From Podocnemis expansa (lineage: Eukaryota; Chordata; Testudines; Podocnemididae): a DNA stretch of 64,000 bases. Positions 42,913 through 56,736 of the stretch are shown piece after piece (positions within the stretch are counted from its first letter, which is position 1; each line of letters starts with the position of its first letter). The stretch is from NCBI GenBank assembly GCA_007922195.1, contig ML681994.1, positions 51,368,157 through 51,432,156 on the forward strand, given 5' to 3'. The notes under the pieces are model-generated. The model did not search any database. It was not told the origin of the DNA and worked only from the letters and a program-made list of their open reading frames with translations. The translations under genes were made by a program, and so were the position numbers.

Positions 42913-43135
42913 CTCAGTCAAATATTCCAGAGGGATGAAAGGAATTAAGATGTCTAAGCAAGGGGGCCACCACAGGAATCAGGGGAGAGAAAGGAAAACC
43001 AAATCAAGCTACTACTGTGCGCACATCAAATAATTTCTCTCCCTTCCCTCTACTCCTCTTTTGATGGTTTTGCTGTATTTGTTTTTTCAATCTCCTCACT
43101 CTCAGCTTTCATTTCATTTTATTTTCAATCCCATT

Positions 43136-43222
43136 TTCTAAGTGGGATTTTCTCCCACGAAAGCTCATGAGAAAAATAAATCTGTTACTCTTAAAGTGCC
43201 ACATGACTCCTTGTTTTTTTTC
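43136..43222 (-). mobile_element. tRNA-derived SINE, minus orientation, truncated
   Basis: The plus strand reads AAGTGGGATTTTCTCCCACG, AAAGCTCATGAG and TTAAAGTGCCACATGACTCC, the complement of SINE tail, body and linker. No head region found. Confidence 0.85.
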
Positions 43223-45486
43223 TTTTCACATAACCTTTCATAAATAGCTTGCAACTAAAAAAACAAATCTGAGTTGAACTCTCAAACCCATGATGTGAAG
43301 AGTAGGTTTGACATTTAAGGCAGTTTGCTTAAAGGGCCCAATCCTGTTACATTGACATCCACATAAAAATCTCTTGACTTTGTTAGAAACAAGAATAAGC
43401 TACTAGTAGGGTCACTAAGACATTCTAGAGGCATCTGTTCTGATACATTCAGGCCTCAGGCAAAGACATATTGATTGTGTCCCAGAAAGGATAAACTCAT
43501 CCTCTTCTCCAAAATATAGGAGCCAATTACAGACCTGTTAGCCAATCCTTGCCACTAGTTCTGACTGTTCTGTATGGTTTGACTTCACAGCCAGAGGTAA
43601 AGTATCAGTGCAAAAAAACCCAATCAAACGAAAGAACCTATGTCTGATGAAAGAAGGAGAGAAAACAGAAATAAAAATCAATCAATAAACTGAAATCAGA
43701 GGGAGGATTAAATGATTCTCTTTGTTCTCAGTTCTGTGGGTGCAGGTGTAGCTATTAGAAGATAATCCCCAATTGTTCTCTTCTTTGACAGCTTGATTTG
43801 TGTGAGGATTTAGACTGTGGAGAATGAAAATGTCACATCTATACCTTAGGGCTTATTCTCATATGACTGAGTTTGATGTGATTTGATGGTTCACAATGCT
43901 GGTTTAGAATTATCATAGGCATACTTGATACCTGACCTTCCAAGGACTTGAGGGTGACCTGAGAACACAAAACACACAGTATAACATTCTCCAGTGCTGT
44001 CATCTGTCACCTTGGCACTATTTTTTTTTTTTATTGGGAAAAGAAGACAAACTCAGAGCCTTAAAAGGCATGTCTTTGCAAGCTATTTTGACACAGATAT
44101 GAAATATTTATACGCAGAAAAGAAAAGAACTTTAGTTTTTAGATATTATTTAGTTTATTATTTAGCTATTACTTAGTTTATTTAAGAAATTTTTACTAGC
44201 TTACTGGTCTTTTGTTATAGCTTGTATTCTACGAGGTAAGCACATTAAGATTAATTTTTTCATACAAAGTAAGAAAATTGTTTCTGTAAGGACTTAAATA
44301 TACAATTGATCTTGTGTAACAGGAACTCATTGCTTCTAAAATAATTAAGGGGTATAACAGATTTCATGGTTCTAGTCTACTTAACTTAAAAGTATTTCAT
44401 ATACACAACTGTTAGAAAAAATACCTTACTCTAGAGAAAAATTGGCTTTGTAAGATATAGTCAACATAATTCATATCAGCTCTCTAACACAAGACAGGGT
44501 CTCAGTCCTTCAATCACCTATGTACATGCCTATCTTTAATAATTTGATCTGTTCCATTGAAATCTGGAGAGGAAATTTAAACACATACATAAATGTTTGT
44601 AGGCTGGAAAGCTTGATATGAATCAGTCCCAGTATTCCTAGACCAAATGCAAGATATCTAAATGATGACTGCTGTCATAGTATTTTTAGTACATATATGT
44701 TTAAGATATTTTGTGAAAGGCAACCTCCAAGAATGTTGTGTCTCAGAACATTTTTGACACAGATCTTTCTGTTCCATGTGGTAGAGGAAACTGCAAGGGA
44801 AAATTGGTGGCTCTGAAAGAGGAGGAGAAAAAGAAATAAAACAAAGCAGAACAAATAAAATTTGTTATATCTAGCAAAGTTTCTGGAAGCAGGCCACCTA
44901 CTTCTTGCTATGATCACTAGAATAAGATGTAAAATGTGTTAATTTGTAACACCACTTCAATACTTTACAAAGGTCTTAATTAAAAAACTAGCATTTGCTA
45001 ACACAGTTATTTCCTTTGTATGGCCAAGAGGAAACAGTGATGTTACCTCTAGGTAGTAACTGTTGCCAGTGATTGTTGTTTAATTTCAATGACTATAGTT
45101 GAATAAGTAGGAGCTGTCTATAAAATGTAGGTCAAGTTCATCCTTTGTAGTACATAGGCCTCTTGAATCTGCTGCTTATTCCCTTCCCTGCCAACCCTTG
45201 GCACATTACCTATCGAGAAACAATTAACTTTGCTGGAGATACTAACTTTTAATAACTTTGAATGACTCCTTTTTGGTAGCTCGAGATAAGTTTGACTCAA
45301 ATAAAGCTCAGAAGTCTAATCTACATCTATGGTGTATTAAAGTCTTATTGAGCAGTTGCATATATATAGATGGAGACTTTCAAAGCTACAAAGGGCAATT
45401 AGATGCCTAAATTAAATTAATGGCAGTTGGGTGCTTAACTTCCATTTCTACTATTGAAAATTTTCCGCTTTAGACAACACAAGCTT
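43223..45486. other. AT-rich sequence without recognised features
   Basis: Nothing recognised; frames of at most 80 codons without motifs. Confidence 0.45.
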
Positions 45487-45895
45487 GGCTATGTTCACAC
45501 ACAGGGGGTTATTTCTTTACAACTTGTTTTGATACAAGTTGTATTGAAATAACGCCTTATTTCGAAATAAGTTAATTTGAATTAACAGTTTAATTTGTTA
45601 ATTTGAATTAAGGAAAAAAGCTCAAAGCAAAATAGCAAGTTCAGACAGCAGTTATTTTTAAATGAGTCACCATTGTTTCAAAACAACATGTTCAGACGGC
45701 ATTATTTCAAAACAATCATTTCAAAACAACGTTGTTTCATCCCCACATGAGGTTTAAGTTGTTTCGAAACAAGGCCATTGTTTCGAAACAACAGAACCCA
45801 TTGTTTTGAAACAATGGTGCATTGTGTGAACATGGCCTTTCGTATTTTGAAACAACCTCTGTTGTTTTGAAATAAGACTGCTGTGTGAACACACC
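45487..45895 (+). mobile_element. Harbinger-type MITE (TTTCGAAA type), doubled right end
   Basis: Left terminus GGCTATGTTCACACACAG. On the right there are two successive terminus-like ends: GTGTGAACATGGCC (ending about 45838) and CTGTGTGAACACACC (ending 45895). The interior is rich in GTTGTTTCGAAACAAC words. Non-coding. Confidence 0.82.
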
Positions 45896-45984
45896 ATTGC
45901 CTTCAGCTTGGCTAATGTACCTAGTACAAAAATTTGCTCCTGGTTAACTTTAAAATTACTGCATTTTTCCTTTGTCTTCTCACA

Positions 45985-46288
45985 GGCTGTGTTCCCGCAC
46001 AGTGGGTTATTTCGATACAGTTGTTTCGAAACAACTGTATATCGAAATAACGCTTATTTCGAAACAACTTATTTCAAATTAACAAAATGTTAATTCAAAA
46101 TAAGGAAAAAAAGCCGGAATCGAAATAGCTATTCCGGACAACAGTTATTTTGAAACAACTTACCGTCGTTTCGAAACAACACGTTCGCACGGCGTTGTTT
46201 CAAAACAACCATTGCGAAACAACGTTGTTTCGCCCACAGACTAGGTTTAACTTGTTTCAAAACAACTGTGCATCGTGTGAACACAGCC
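45985..46288. mobile_element. Harbinger-type MITE (TTTCGAAA type) with ACA target duplication
   Basis: Termini GGCTGTGTTCCCGCAC and GTGTGAACACAGCC, flanked by ACA on both sides (45982-45984 and 46289-46291). It lies 90 bp from the previous member. Confidence 0.88.
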
Positions 46289-46832
46289 ACAGATTCTGTA
46301 GATGTTTCACATTAATTCCTAAAACTTGTAATTCATTTAGAACATCTTAATATGCTAGTCCTTTTGATATCTGGTAATGTATTTGCTTAGACCATACAGA
46401 GTTTGTGTCTTGCTTCTGCTGGAAACAATAATTAAGAAAATATTGCACTTATTCCTGTAAATACTTCACAGCATATTGGGTCTTTAGCTACAGGGGTACA
46501 TGAACTGTGTAAATTTCCCTGGCAAGCTTAATAAAGAAGCTACTGCCCTAAACCTGCAGCCACTTAACAATGTGTTTAATTTTACTTACAAGAGTAATCC
46601 TTTGGAAGCCAGTTGGGTCATTCATGAAAGCAAAGGTTATGCACCTAATTACATGCTTGCAGTACAATGGCATAGAAGTTTTAGTGGGCATAGACAATCT
46701 GCTGTCCATACACCTGTACATTTGTTTCTTCCTCTGCACTTCTAACTATATCCAATTCACTACAGCAGATATTTACTTAAATTGGAACATGTTTAAGTTC
46801 CCTGCTAAATTAATAAGGGGACAAAGTAGATG
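46289..46832. other. Sequence without recognised features
   Basis: Nothing recognised; frames 46500-46745 and 46570-46833 overlap and have no motif. Confidence 0.4.
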
Positions 46833-46945
46833 ATGCCATATCTTTTATTGGACCAACTTCTGTTTGTGAGAGAGAAAAACTTTCAGAAGAATTTGAAAGT
46901 TTGTCCCTTTCACCAACAGAAGTTGGTCTTACAAAAAGTATTACT
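46833..46945. repeat. Palindromic pair of the sauropsid SINE-tail repeat
   Basis: TTTTATTGGACCAACTTCTG at about 46843 is followed by ACCAACAGAAGTTGGTC at about 46912, its approximate complement, with the flanking GTGAGAGAGA and GTCCCTTTC parts also inverted. It is a tail-to-tail arrangement of the repeat at 5013-5105. Confidence 0.75.
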
Positions 46946-49879
46946 GCACTCACCTTGTCTCTCTAATATTCTCCTTGGGTTGACATGGCTACATCTACAG
47001 TGCATACAAATTAGTAAGACTGCACACTGGCAGGGCAACGTGAAGAAACTTTTATCAGTAATGACTGTAGTGATTGGTCTATTGCTGAACAGGAATGCCA
47101 GGATCATCAGCCCAGTATGTTTCATGAAAACTAAATCTGAGGGCATGAAATTCATTAACCCTTATTTTAAAAAAGATTTATAGATATACCAAAAACAATA
47201 TTTCCAATTTAAATCCTATATTGGTCTATCATTGCATGGCTAATACTGCATACAGTTATTGAAAGACACAGTGAAGCTGCATCTTCAGGACTGTTGAAAA
47301 AATATGAACTCAACAAGTATTTGTGATATTTCCAGAATACCTATAGGCATCTACATGACTTAGTTATGCACTGCACTCTCCCATCACCAGTATTAAAACA
47401 GTTAGTCATCTAGTCATCTTTTAACTATGACGGTTTCTTCTAACCTACTGATCTACATTGAAATAATTGCTTGTAAAAAATGCAGGGCATTTAGCTCCTC
47501 AAAGTTATTTCAAATACCTTGTAAAGACTGGCACTAAATGTAACAGATCATTACCACAAACTCTGATTTAATAATAACTGTCTGGTTACTTGAGGGAAAA
47601 CAGTATCTACAAAGAACTCTGGTGATCCTGTCTTCCTTTTGTTTATAGTGGCATTTTTTTCAATATAGTTACATACAGCAATAAAAATTAAACTTGTCTT
47701 TTAATGAAAGAGACTATGTTATGAAATCAGAGTGAATCTATAACCTGACTTTTAAGGGCAAGTGCAGAGTTTCAAATCACAAAATTTCCCTGTAAATGTA
47801 GGCTGGCCAGTATTTTATTCCTAATATAAACAGGACCTCCATTGGATAAACTGATTCCAGTATTAACCACACACTGTAAGGAACACCATCTTTATCCATC
47901 TGTAGGCATAAGATGTAACCCAGTTAATTTAGATGCTCCCATCCTTTGCCAGTTCTTAGGGCTCAGGTGAAAGGCACCTGCCATTACCAAGTTCCCAGGA
48001 CTTAGCGAGTAATCTTCTGAAGGTCGGCAGGGCCTTTTCCCAGTGAAAGAGCCTTACACAGTAATCTATTTATTAACAGTTACCAAGCAGAATATACACA
48101 CTAAGCATACAATGCCATGCTCACCATTCCTGATCACATAGTTGGATTTTTCCTGTTGGCAAGGTAAGGTTGGCCTCATTGGGATTCTGGTTGCTGCATA
48201 TCACTGTCATGAAGAGCATTCTTGCAGCTTGTATTGGGCTATGTCTTGGAAATGAGTTCTTTTTCTTTCAGGTCTTGCCTTCTTAGTCTTTCTTCTCAGC
48301 TGGTCTCCTTGGACCCTGATGTGTGTACTGAAACTTGAGTATTGGTTAACTATATCTTAACCAGTCATTTCTCTAAAGCATTGTGAAATATTTCTTTGAC
48401 CAATCCTAAGATATTGTGAAACACTTCTTTGATCAAACATGCCTCACCGCCTTCGTTTATTTAAATCTTGCAAAATAGTTGTACACCTGATTGAAACACT
48501 CAAAGAATCAGACAGAGCTCATACAGATAGACAGTGGAGAAGTAAGGTCCATAAAGACAAAACAATACACAAGTATAGATTTCACAATCACAATTAAGTA
48601 ATTTATTGCCAGACTGGATACTATCAAACAAAATTCTCTTTGAGCATCTTAGGATCTGTTTCTTTATCTAGTGATGGTGGGTACTATTAGGACAGAAGCA
48701 CATCAACAGTCCAATATTATATGGTTTTGATGCAATGTAGATGGAACGGGGGGAAGTGACTGCTTCTTTGCTCATGACTGTTGCTGTCCTACTGTGGCTG
48801 CTGCTACTGCTACAGAAAAAGGCCTCAGATCTTACACCAATACCCAAACTTATTGTCAGCTTTTAAGCATGTAGTCATTCTTAACTGAAGAGGCAAGCTG
48901 ACTGGATAACAACAATTCCATTCTTAACTCTCTGAGATTTCAAAATGTGTTTGCATTTTGCATTGGAATGAAAACAATATTTTTCCAGCATTGTCAAAAT
49001 GTTAATCTTCCACCCAGAGGTCAGGTTTTTCATACCTCTCTCACACATCAGAAGTGATCAATTGGCCCTGTGCCTCCAAAACCTTCTGTTGATACTGATA
49101 CCACTTTAAGAAATGGTTTGGCTTCAATGAAGCAATCCATTCTGTCAAAAACATATTTCGCCAAAAGTACTCTGCCAGTGTTCTACTCCAGAGCCTTCTG
49201 CTATTGAACTGATTTTATTTTTATTTTTATTTTTTTTTTTGCACATTGTGGGCCTAATCGAGCAACAGAAAATCTCTTTGAAGTCAAAAGGATGATTTGT
49301 CTAAGAAAATGATTACCACAGTGAGTAAATGCTACACAAGGGGCCCTGATTGTTTTTCTTTGACTTTATCTTAGCTTCCCTGCTGATCTTCAGAACTGAA
49401 TTCTTTATTTGAGATCTTGTCTATCAGTTGACTTTCCTCATGAATATCTGTTTCCCTCGGTTGGCAGATTTTTATTTAGACTACTTCAATTCTTTAAACT
49501 ATTGTACCTCATGTTGCACTGTCAGCAAGCAGAGTCATATTTACTACGGAGGATTTAGGGTGGAGAGCTGAACCTCATGCTCATCTCACTTGTAGGAATT
49601 CAGTTGATCCAGAGCCCACCACCTGGAGTCAATCTACTGATAATAAAGTGCAAACCATCGCAAAATTGCTTCCTGTAGGGATGTTGCCTCTGGTAGTGGG
49701 ATGCTACAACTGGAAATTATTCACATAACAATGAATGAAGCTGCATGGGAGGGGATACTCCTAGTCAATTTAATCTGCAAGTAAAGCCTAGACTAGAGAA
49801 GTTAGAGATATATGTGAAGGAATGCAGTAAAACTGGGACAGCTGTGTCTCATAAGAGAATAATGATATTCTTTTTGCCA
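46946..49879. other. AT-rich sequence; weak repeat-like stretch at 47900-48130
   Basis: The segment 47900-48130 (TGGCAGGTGCCTTTCACC on the minus strand, then TAATCTATTTATTAACA on the plus) has the look of a dispersed LTR-like repeat, but I cannot name it. Elsewhere nothing recognised. Confidence 0.35.
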
Positions 49880-50294
49880 GGTATGTCTACACTTGAAAGT
49901 TAGTTCGAATTAAGAGGACTTAATTCAAACTAACTTATTACCTGTCTACACTAGGCTTTCATTAGTTTGAACTAAGAAATTCCTTGATTTGAACTAATGA
50001 ACAGTTAGTTTAAACTAGTAAGACCTGACAGTTATTTCGAACTAAGCCCTTAGTTCATCATTAGTTTGAACTAAGGACAGTGAAGACCATGACTAACCCT
50101 TAGTTCAAACTATTAGTTCAAACTGAGGGCAGTTATTTTGAATTACCAACATGGATTAATTTGAACTAACGTTAGTTTGAATTAGTCCACGTTGTTAATT
50201 TGAACTAATAAGTTTGAGTATATTTCAAACTAACCTCAAACTTATTAGTTCAAATCAACAAATTTGAACTAACTTTTCCTAGTGTAGACAAAGC
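49880..50294. mobile_element. Harbinger-type MITE (TAGTTCGAACTA type)
   Basis: Termini GGTATGTCTACACTTG and TAGTGTAGACAAAGC. The interior is almost wholly TTAGTTTGAACTAA and similar words. The 3-bp flanks do not match clearly. Confidence 0.8.
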
Positions 50295-51496
50295 GTCCCA
50301 GAATTAGATCCCATTTCAAAGTTGATTTGTTCTTTTCTGGAAATGTTTTGGATCTCTGCCTACTTACTATTGAAAAATCATTTCAGAGTGCAGCAGTGAA
50401 AGCTGAAGACCATGAGCTGTCCATCTTTATTTGTAGGAAATTGAAGTGCCCCTAGGTTCCTTTTTAGCTTATCTGAAGGGCACAAGCAGTGTCTTGTGAA
50501 AGAAGAAGGTATCCTTAAAGAGACTTTGGACCTTCATGCTCCTTTTGGGGAAGAGAAAGAAAAGCTTCAAGACTTTGCAGCCTGAAGATAGAATAAAAGG
50601 TGGGTAGTTTCTGGCCTCCACAATTCTCCATGGAGTACTGTGTGGAGATTGAGGGATAATAAGGTGGGGAGGGAGAAATCAGGGGGACAGTTCTCATTGT
50701 TTTGCATTTTGTGGTGGGTTACAATTTCATGGCCCTTAGCTGAGCTTTGCTATTTTTTTTTTATTTTTTTGAGAAATCTTGAATAACAGCCTGTCACTTC
50801 TGCAACAAGCAAATACATAATCAAATGTTCTTATTCCCCTTCCCTCTTATAATAGACTTTTTTTTTTTTTTTTACTTCCCACATTATTTTCTATAGTTTG
50901 TTTAGATTTGGATTTTTCTTATTTGGGGGAATGCCAATATTTGTACAGCACAGATTAAGTGCTCTCCTGTGTTTTGTGGTAGGAAGAGAATGTGTGCAGT
51001 TCCAAATGAAATGTGACTCAGTAATCTATGAAGAGGGAACAGCAATTATGCCATTTGTGGTGTGTGGGGGGGTGCCCAGTCATAGGAGTATGACATAGGC
51101 TTTTTTGATGCATTGCATACTCCAGAGTAGCCAGCCACAACGTATATTGGAAACTGGTGCATAGATTGATATTGCTTACTTACTGCATCTTTAACTAACA
51201 TTCCACAGCTTTCACCCATATTAAAGGGAGAGAATCAATGGTAGCACAGCAATGATACAGCAAAGCTCCCATTGGAATGGGGGAATGGGGAAACATACTT
51301 CAGGGTAGGTATTCTATACATATGTCTCAAGGTACCTGGGTCACATTTCTGAGGATATTGAATGATTTAACAACTGCAGCTTCCATTGAGATGACTCCCT
51401 GGACTGGAAAAAGGAGCACAGTGGGTACGTCTAAAACAAAGATCAATTTATGGGAAGTACTTACTATATCCTGCTTTGCCAGTTAGTATTATCCTT
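50295..51496. other. Sequence without recognised features; poly-T runs
   Basis: Poly-T tracts at 50751-50768 and 50855-50872. Nothing else recognised. Confidence 0.45.
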
Positions 51497-51895
51497 GGCT
51501 ATGTCTACACTAGAGAGCTTTTTTAAGATGACTTAATACAGTTGACTTAAAGTCAACTTTATTAAGTTGACTTAGAAAGTCCCCATTTGTTTAAGGCAAC
51601 TTTGTAAAGTCAACTTAAGTCAGGGGACCCATTTAAAGTCAATTTCATAAATTCAACTTTAAATAGGACCCCTGGCTTAAGTTGACTTTATTAAGTCAAC
51701 TTTAAGGCCACATTTTGTTAAGTCAACTTTATAAAATCGACTTAACCCTGAAAGTCAACTTTAAGAGTGAGAGTTATTAAGTCCACTTAAACAAGTGCTT
51801 AAGTCAATGTAATAAACTCCAAATGTAGCCATGGAGTAGCTTACATCCACTTAAGCCTAGTTAAGCTGACTTAAGCCTCTGGTGTAGACATAGCC
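51497..51895. mobile_element. Harbinger-type MITE (AAGTCGACTT type) with CTT target duplication
   Basis: Termini GGCTATGTCTACACTAG and GGTGTAGACATAGCC, flanked by CTT (51494-51496 and 51896-51898). The interior is an array of TTAAGTCAACTTAA words, many decayed by C to T or G to A change from GTCGAC. Confidence 0.9.
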
Positions 51896-54715
51896 CTTGT
51901 CTTCCATTACAAAAATCAGACATACAGTAATGGTGATCATAAGTGTCAGTCCCTGTGCTACAAAGCTATTATTTACTGATTGTTCTGTACCTACGGAAAC
52001 TGGTCCTCACTTTAGGGGGATATGACTGGTGTGACTAGATATATGTTCAACAGGTTGAGAGAGGTGAGGGTTCAAATCATTACTCTGCAATGTAATACAT
52101 AGGTGGTCAGAGAATTCCAAATGAATTCATGGATAACTGACCACAGTTCCCTTTGATATTCTTTGAATGCTAAATTCAATCATGCCATTAGAGTTGGAGT
52201 AACTGGATCAGTTAATGCATAGGGCAAATTTAATAGAATACATCCATTGTGGATGCTCATAATTTTTTCACTCACTTTGCACTTTTAGTTCTCAAAGTCT
52301 ATTTCACTGTTCTTCTCATTGTCATAACTCAATGGAATTTCTTTTGGAGCCTATCACTAATGCTTCCAGTTTAGAAAAAGGGTCGACTGTAAAGTGATGA
52401 AGCATTTCTTCTCTCACTCACAAAGAACTGAGTATTCTGTATCTAAGACTCATGTAGCATGTTGCTTGTATTATGTACTTTGAAATGCACACGTTCCAGT
52501 GTGAATTGACCCAGGCCATGCCATGTTCTGCCTGAATTACACATCAGTCAGTCCTGTTCATTTTTGTCTTCATGCCATGTTTTGATTTGTCTCTTGCCGT
52601 AACAGGGCTTGCACTCACTATGTTGGCAGCTCCTGCTGGTCATCTTCAAGATTAGCTAAACCGTTCAGTATGCCCCCTCCTGATGATTCCTTGACTGCAG
52701 TCACTTCTGCTCTTGGACTCACATCACTCAAGGACCATGGCATCCTCTGCATTTCACAGCCCTCTAGCCATGTCACAATTATGCTCTCTGCCCTTCCAGA
52801 GGGAAGAACTGCAGTTAAACTGTCCCACTATTTCTTCAGTAGCAACTAGGAAGGGGGTTGTCCAGCCCCATCCACTCCTCTGGGCCCCAATCCAAGGCCT
52901 CTGTAGGTGGCAGTCACATTCTGTGTCCCCTCCAACTCCTCAGTGCTTTTCCCTGGGCCCAGCATTTTCTTTGCCCTTGCTTCAGCCTGCAAATCCAAAT
53001 AGGCATTCAGGAGCATTCTCTAGCTCCCCAAGTCCCTGCTATCAGTTCTGCTTGGTTCATGGTGCCATCTTTGTTTTCATCTCCTTCTTCTTCTTTCTCT
53101 GCCTCCACCTCTGCCTCTGACAGCTCAGCCCAGTAACCAGTCATCTCTCCTTGAACTTCAGGGAGTAACTGACCTTGTCTGTCTTGCAACTCTTCTTATA
53201 TGAGCCAGTCTGGCCCAGATTGCCTGCTCCTCTAGACTCCTCTCAAATTGGCTGCAGGTTGTGAAGCTGCCCTAGGGCTCTATTGACCTTTTAAAGAGCA
53301 GTGTGAGGTCAACACACCATCACACTAGTTTTGTCTGGCTTCTCTCACTGAGTTTAAAACTTTCCCATGTTTGTCATGTTAAATACTCAACATTTTTTAA
53401 ATTCTGTATATTAAAGTCACTGTGTCTTACTTTATTTCTCTTCCTCACACCTCTAGTTACATTATATTTGTTGCAATCTAAGATGCAGACTCCTTAGGGA
53501 GCATTAATAACAATATATTTGATTCCTCTTTTTTTTAAGATTCAGCTGTGTGTCTTGTAAGTCATAATGCCCTTCTCTCTCTTGGATATATTGCCAGTAT
53601 ACTTTGTGGCATATTGCTTGTATCATGTGCTGTTGCATTTCTAAAATAGTATATAAATTATTAATAATCTGAGTTTAAAGGCCTTAAATTTTAATAATGG
53701 AGTGGTATCTATAAACTAAACTCACTATCTACTCCATTATGTTTTTAAAAACTATTTGTGGTTTTAAATCAAACCATTTCATTTAAAACTTGCTAATGGT
53801 GTACCTGATGAGAATTGAGAAAACATGTGGCTTCTTTCATGACTAATAGATATGAATTACCCATAATTTCAAACCTGATACTAATACTAATAACAGCATC
53901 ACATCATTGAAATGAACTCCCAACTCATGAAGCATTATCATTGCAGGCATCTGGCAAATTGGTTGTTAATTTCTAACACAATTGATATGCCTTTTATTAT
54001 TGCAATATTCTGGTTCAACAAAAGATTGCCCATTTTCTTTCCAGCAATGAACCATTTTAATGATTTTTATGTAGAATCTAGCTAATGAAAAATAAAGATA
54101 GAGGACACTGAATTTAGCTCTTTATCCTCTGTTCCAGCACTATTTATTACAATACCACAAAATGTTCATTAGGATGTCATGAAGGTAACCTCCAGTCTCT
54201 TCATAACACTCTCCTTTATAGTTAGAGAGATGAAAAATTGTCTTAATATGGTGAGAATATCCTAGAATTTTGCCAAGCAAATATAAGTATTAGAAAAATT
54301 TATTTCTGTTCAGTCTTGAAAATGCCTTACCTAATGCAGTCATCTCTTCTAGTTACCGTTCTCCTTTGATTTGAGAACAGAAATGAAAGCCCTAGCATGG
54401 GCTCGCTAGAAAGTTCTGAAAAAAGGCCAAAAAGATTTCCACCCTAAAAAGATAAATAAAGTACCAGAAGGGCTATGGCAACCCCTATTACTATGATTGT
54501 TTTATTATTTTTTCATTGAAAATGAAAGTGTGGTTACTAATAATAAGAAGAAATGTCAGAATTTACCATGCCAGGGCAGATCAGTGGACCATTTATTTCT
54601 GTCCTATCTCAGGCAGTAACCACTACCACATCCCTCTGAAGAACATGCAAGAAATTTTCCTTCCTAACCCACGTCAGTTAGAGATTACCTTGCAGTGAAG
54701 TACATCTGTTTATAT
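51896..54715. other. Sequence without recognised genes; pyrimidine-rich part
   Basis: 52650-53200 is pyrimidine-rich and holds overlapping long frames (52713-53120 plus, 52858-53136 plus), which I attribute to composition. The rest is AT-rich with nothing recognised. Confidence 0.4.
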
Positions 54716-54925
54716 CAAAAACAAGAGTCCACCGTAAAGGCTAACAAATTTCTTCAGGCATCAGCTTTCTTGGGCTCCAGTCCACCGTGAAAGATGATGT
54801 CATCAGATGAAGTGGGTTGGGACACACAAAAGCTTATACCTGAAGAAATTTGTTAGGCTTTGAGATGCCACAGGACTCTCATTGTTTCTCTATACACAGA
54901 CTAACACAACTACACCTCTGAAATA
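54716..54925. mobile_element. Tail-to-tail pair of tRNA-derived SINEs
   Basis: The plus copy (about 54716-54790) has ACAAGAGTCCACCG, AAAGGCTAACAAATTTC and GCATCAGCTTTCTTGGG. The minus copy (about 54800-54925) has CATCAGATGAAGTGGG, AAAGCTTATACC, TTTGTTAGGCTTTGAG, TGCCACAGGACTCTC and the head complement ACAGACTAACACAACTAC. The plus copy has lost its head; the minus copy is full length. Confidence 0.85.
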
Positions 54926-55725
54926 TGTTGATGTATTATTCAAGAAATTTATTTCATCTATTGTAGTTATGGATCTTATTTCCTCATACTGTCTAATCCT
55001 ATTTTTAATCTTACCAGGCAAGCTCTTGGTATCAGTGATTTCTTATGGCTATAAATTCTGTAGGTTAATTATTAACAAGGTAAAAAGTATTTTCTTGTAT
55101 GAGTAGTAAATTTGTTTTTCAGTTTTATTGGATGATCTTTTGTTCTTTTTATAAGGAAGAGTAGATAATAGTGCCTGGTTTACTCTCTTTGCCACTGATT
55201 AATTTGTATAGATATCTTACGTTTTTGTTGGTTTTGTTTTTGTTTCAAACTTGCTGAAAATATTAATGTGGATAGTATTTGAAAAATTATATGATTTGAG
55301 TGAACTAGAAGATGACAAATTGTGCCTTAAACTTTTGCCATGTTGACAATAGACCATTTACCCCTTTTAGTTTTCAGACCCATGACAGTACTTTGCCTTT
55401 CAACCAATTGACTACTTAGTTTGCTAATAGCATTTTGTGATGCAGAATGTTCAAAGTTCAAATAAATTATACCAATAGATCAGTAGGACACTCTCAGAAA
55501 AACAGATCCTTAGTTGGTCTAAGTTAGCATAACATCAGTGAAGTCAATGGAGTGATGTGAATTTATACAAGCAAAGAATCTGGCCAAGATACCGAAGTGG
55601 CATAATAATACACCAGTCATATCAAGTTATTCTAGGTGTGTTGCTTTTCTAGAACTCTATCCTTAATAATCTTCAATCAGTTTAAATGGTACTGATGTAA
55701 GACTCAGTGATCTGCAATACTCAGT
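54926..55725. other. AT-rich sequence without recognised features
   Basis: Nothing recognised. Confidence 0.4.
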
Positions 55726-56234
55726 GGCTGTGTTGACATGTAGTTTTTAAATCGAAACAACAACCGTTATTTCAATTTTAAAAAGTTGTGTCTGAATGAC
55801 ATTTCCTTATTTCTAAAATAATGACCCCTCATCATTTCGAAAAAATGACCCTTATTTTGAAACAATGAAACGTAGGTTGAAATCAAAATAGCGGTTATTT
55901 CAAAATGGTTGTCTTGAAATAACGCCAGTTAGATGTGTTATTTCGAAATAACCATTAATTCAAATTAACACTTTTGCCCTTTTCCTTCCTGGGGTACCTT
56001 CCTTTTTCTATATACTGGGTAGGGCCATGGCCCAGGGAGGTGGCCATGTTTCCACACTTCCCATGCTACCCCTCTCCTGATTCGAAATAGCAAGTCCTGT
56101 GTCCGGACTTGCTATTTCGATGTCAAGTTTTTGCTTATTTTGAGTTAAGTTAATTCACAGTAACAATTTTGTTTTGAAATAACTTATTTTGAATTAACTT
56201 ATGTCAAAATAAGCATTTATGTGTGAACATAGCC
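55726..56234. mobile_element. Harbinger-type MITE (TTTCGAAA type)
   Basis: Termini GGCTGTGTTGACATG and TGTGTGAACATAGCC. The interior has TTATTTCGAAATAA words, the GGGCCATGGCC centre shared with 42218-42732, and a 37-nt hairpin at 56082-56118. Flanks AGT and AAT differ by one base. Confidence 0.85.
56082..56118. repeat. Hairpin with 15-nt perfect arms
   Basis: CGAAATAGCAAGTCC and its exact complement around a 7-nt loop; same position in the element as the palindromes at 296-326 and 37856-37890. Confidence 0.88.
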
Positions 56235-56736
56235 AATGTGGTTTTAAAAGATGGATATATTTGCTATCCTCCAGTCCCCAACAAACTTTAATGATAATGA
56301 ATATTTTTGTTGTTAGCTCAGTCATTTTAATTTTTTCAGAACTCTGATTACCATCCAGTCTTGAGAACTTACTGTTTATAAATTTGTCCTAGAACCTTCT
56401 AGTAAAGCAGCTTGTAGACCAATTTTCCCTCTAAGTCCCTGAGGCAGCTGAGCAACTCACATTGTTAACTGCATAGGCCACCCATGGGCCTGATCCTGCC
56501 CCCCGGTCTTCCCGTAAGCCCCTCTGAGCCAGCCCAATCCCCTCCTCTCACCCTAGCCCAATTCCCCAGTAACCCCACAGCCAATCCAAGCCCCACCCCC
56601 AGACTCTTACCCAGCCGCATGGCTCTTCTGTCTCTCCCCTTCTCTGTCTCAACCTGTGTGTCCCCCCTTGTCCTTCTCAGCCCAACCCTGTGCGTCTCCA
56701 CTTCTCAGAGCCCCCCCCCCCCCATATTGTTGTAAA
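56235..56736. other. Sequence without recognised features; C-rich part
   Basis: 56490-56720 is C-rich and ends in a poly-C run (56710-56722). The two opposite frames there reflect composition. Confidence 0.4.

Noticed and set aside
52713..53120. 135-codon frame, considered as a small gene
   Set aside because: Pyrimidine-rich stretch with overlapping frames on both strands and no motif.
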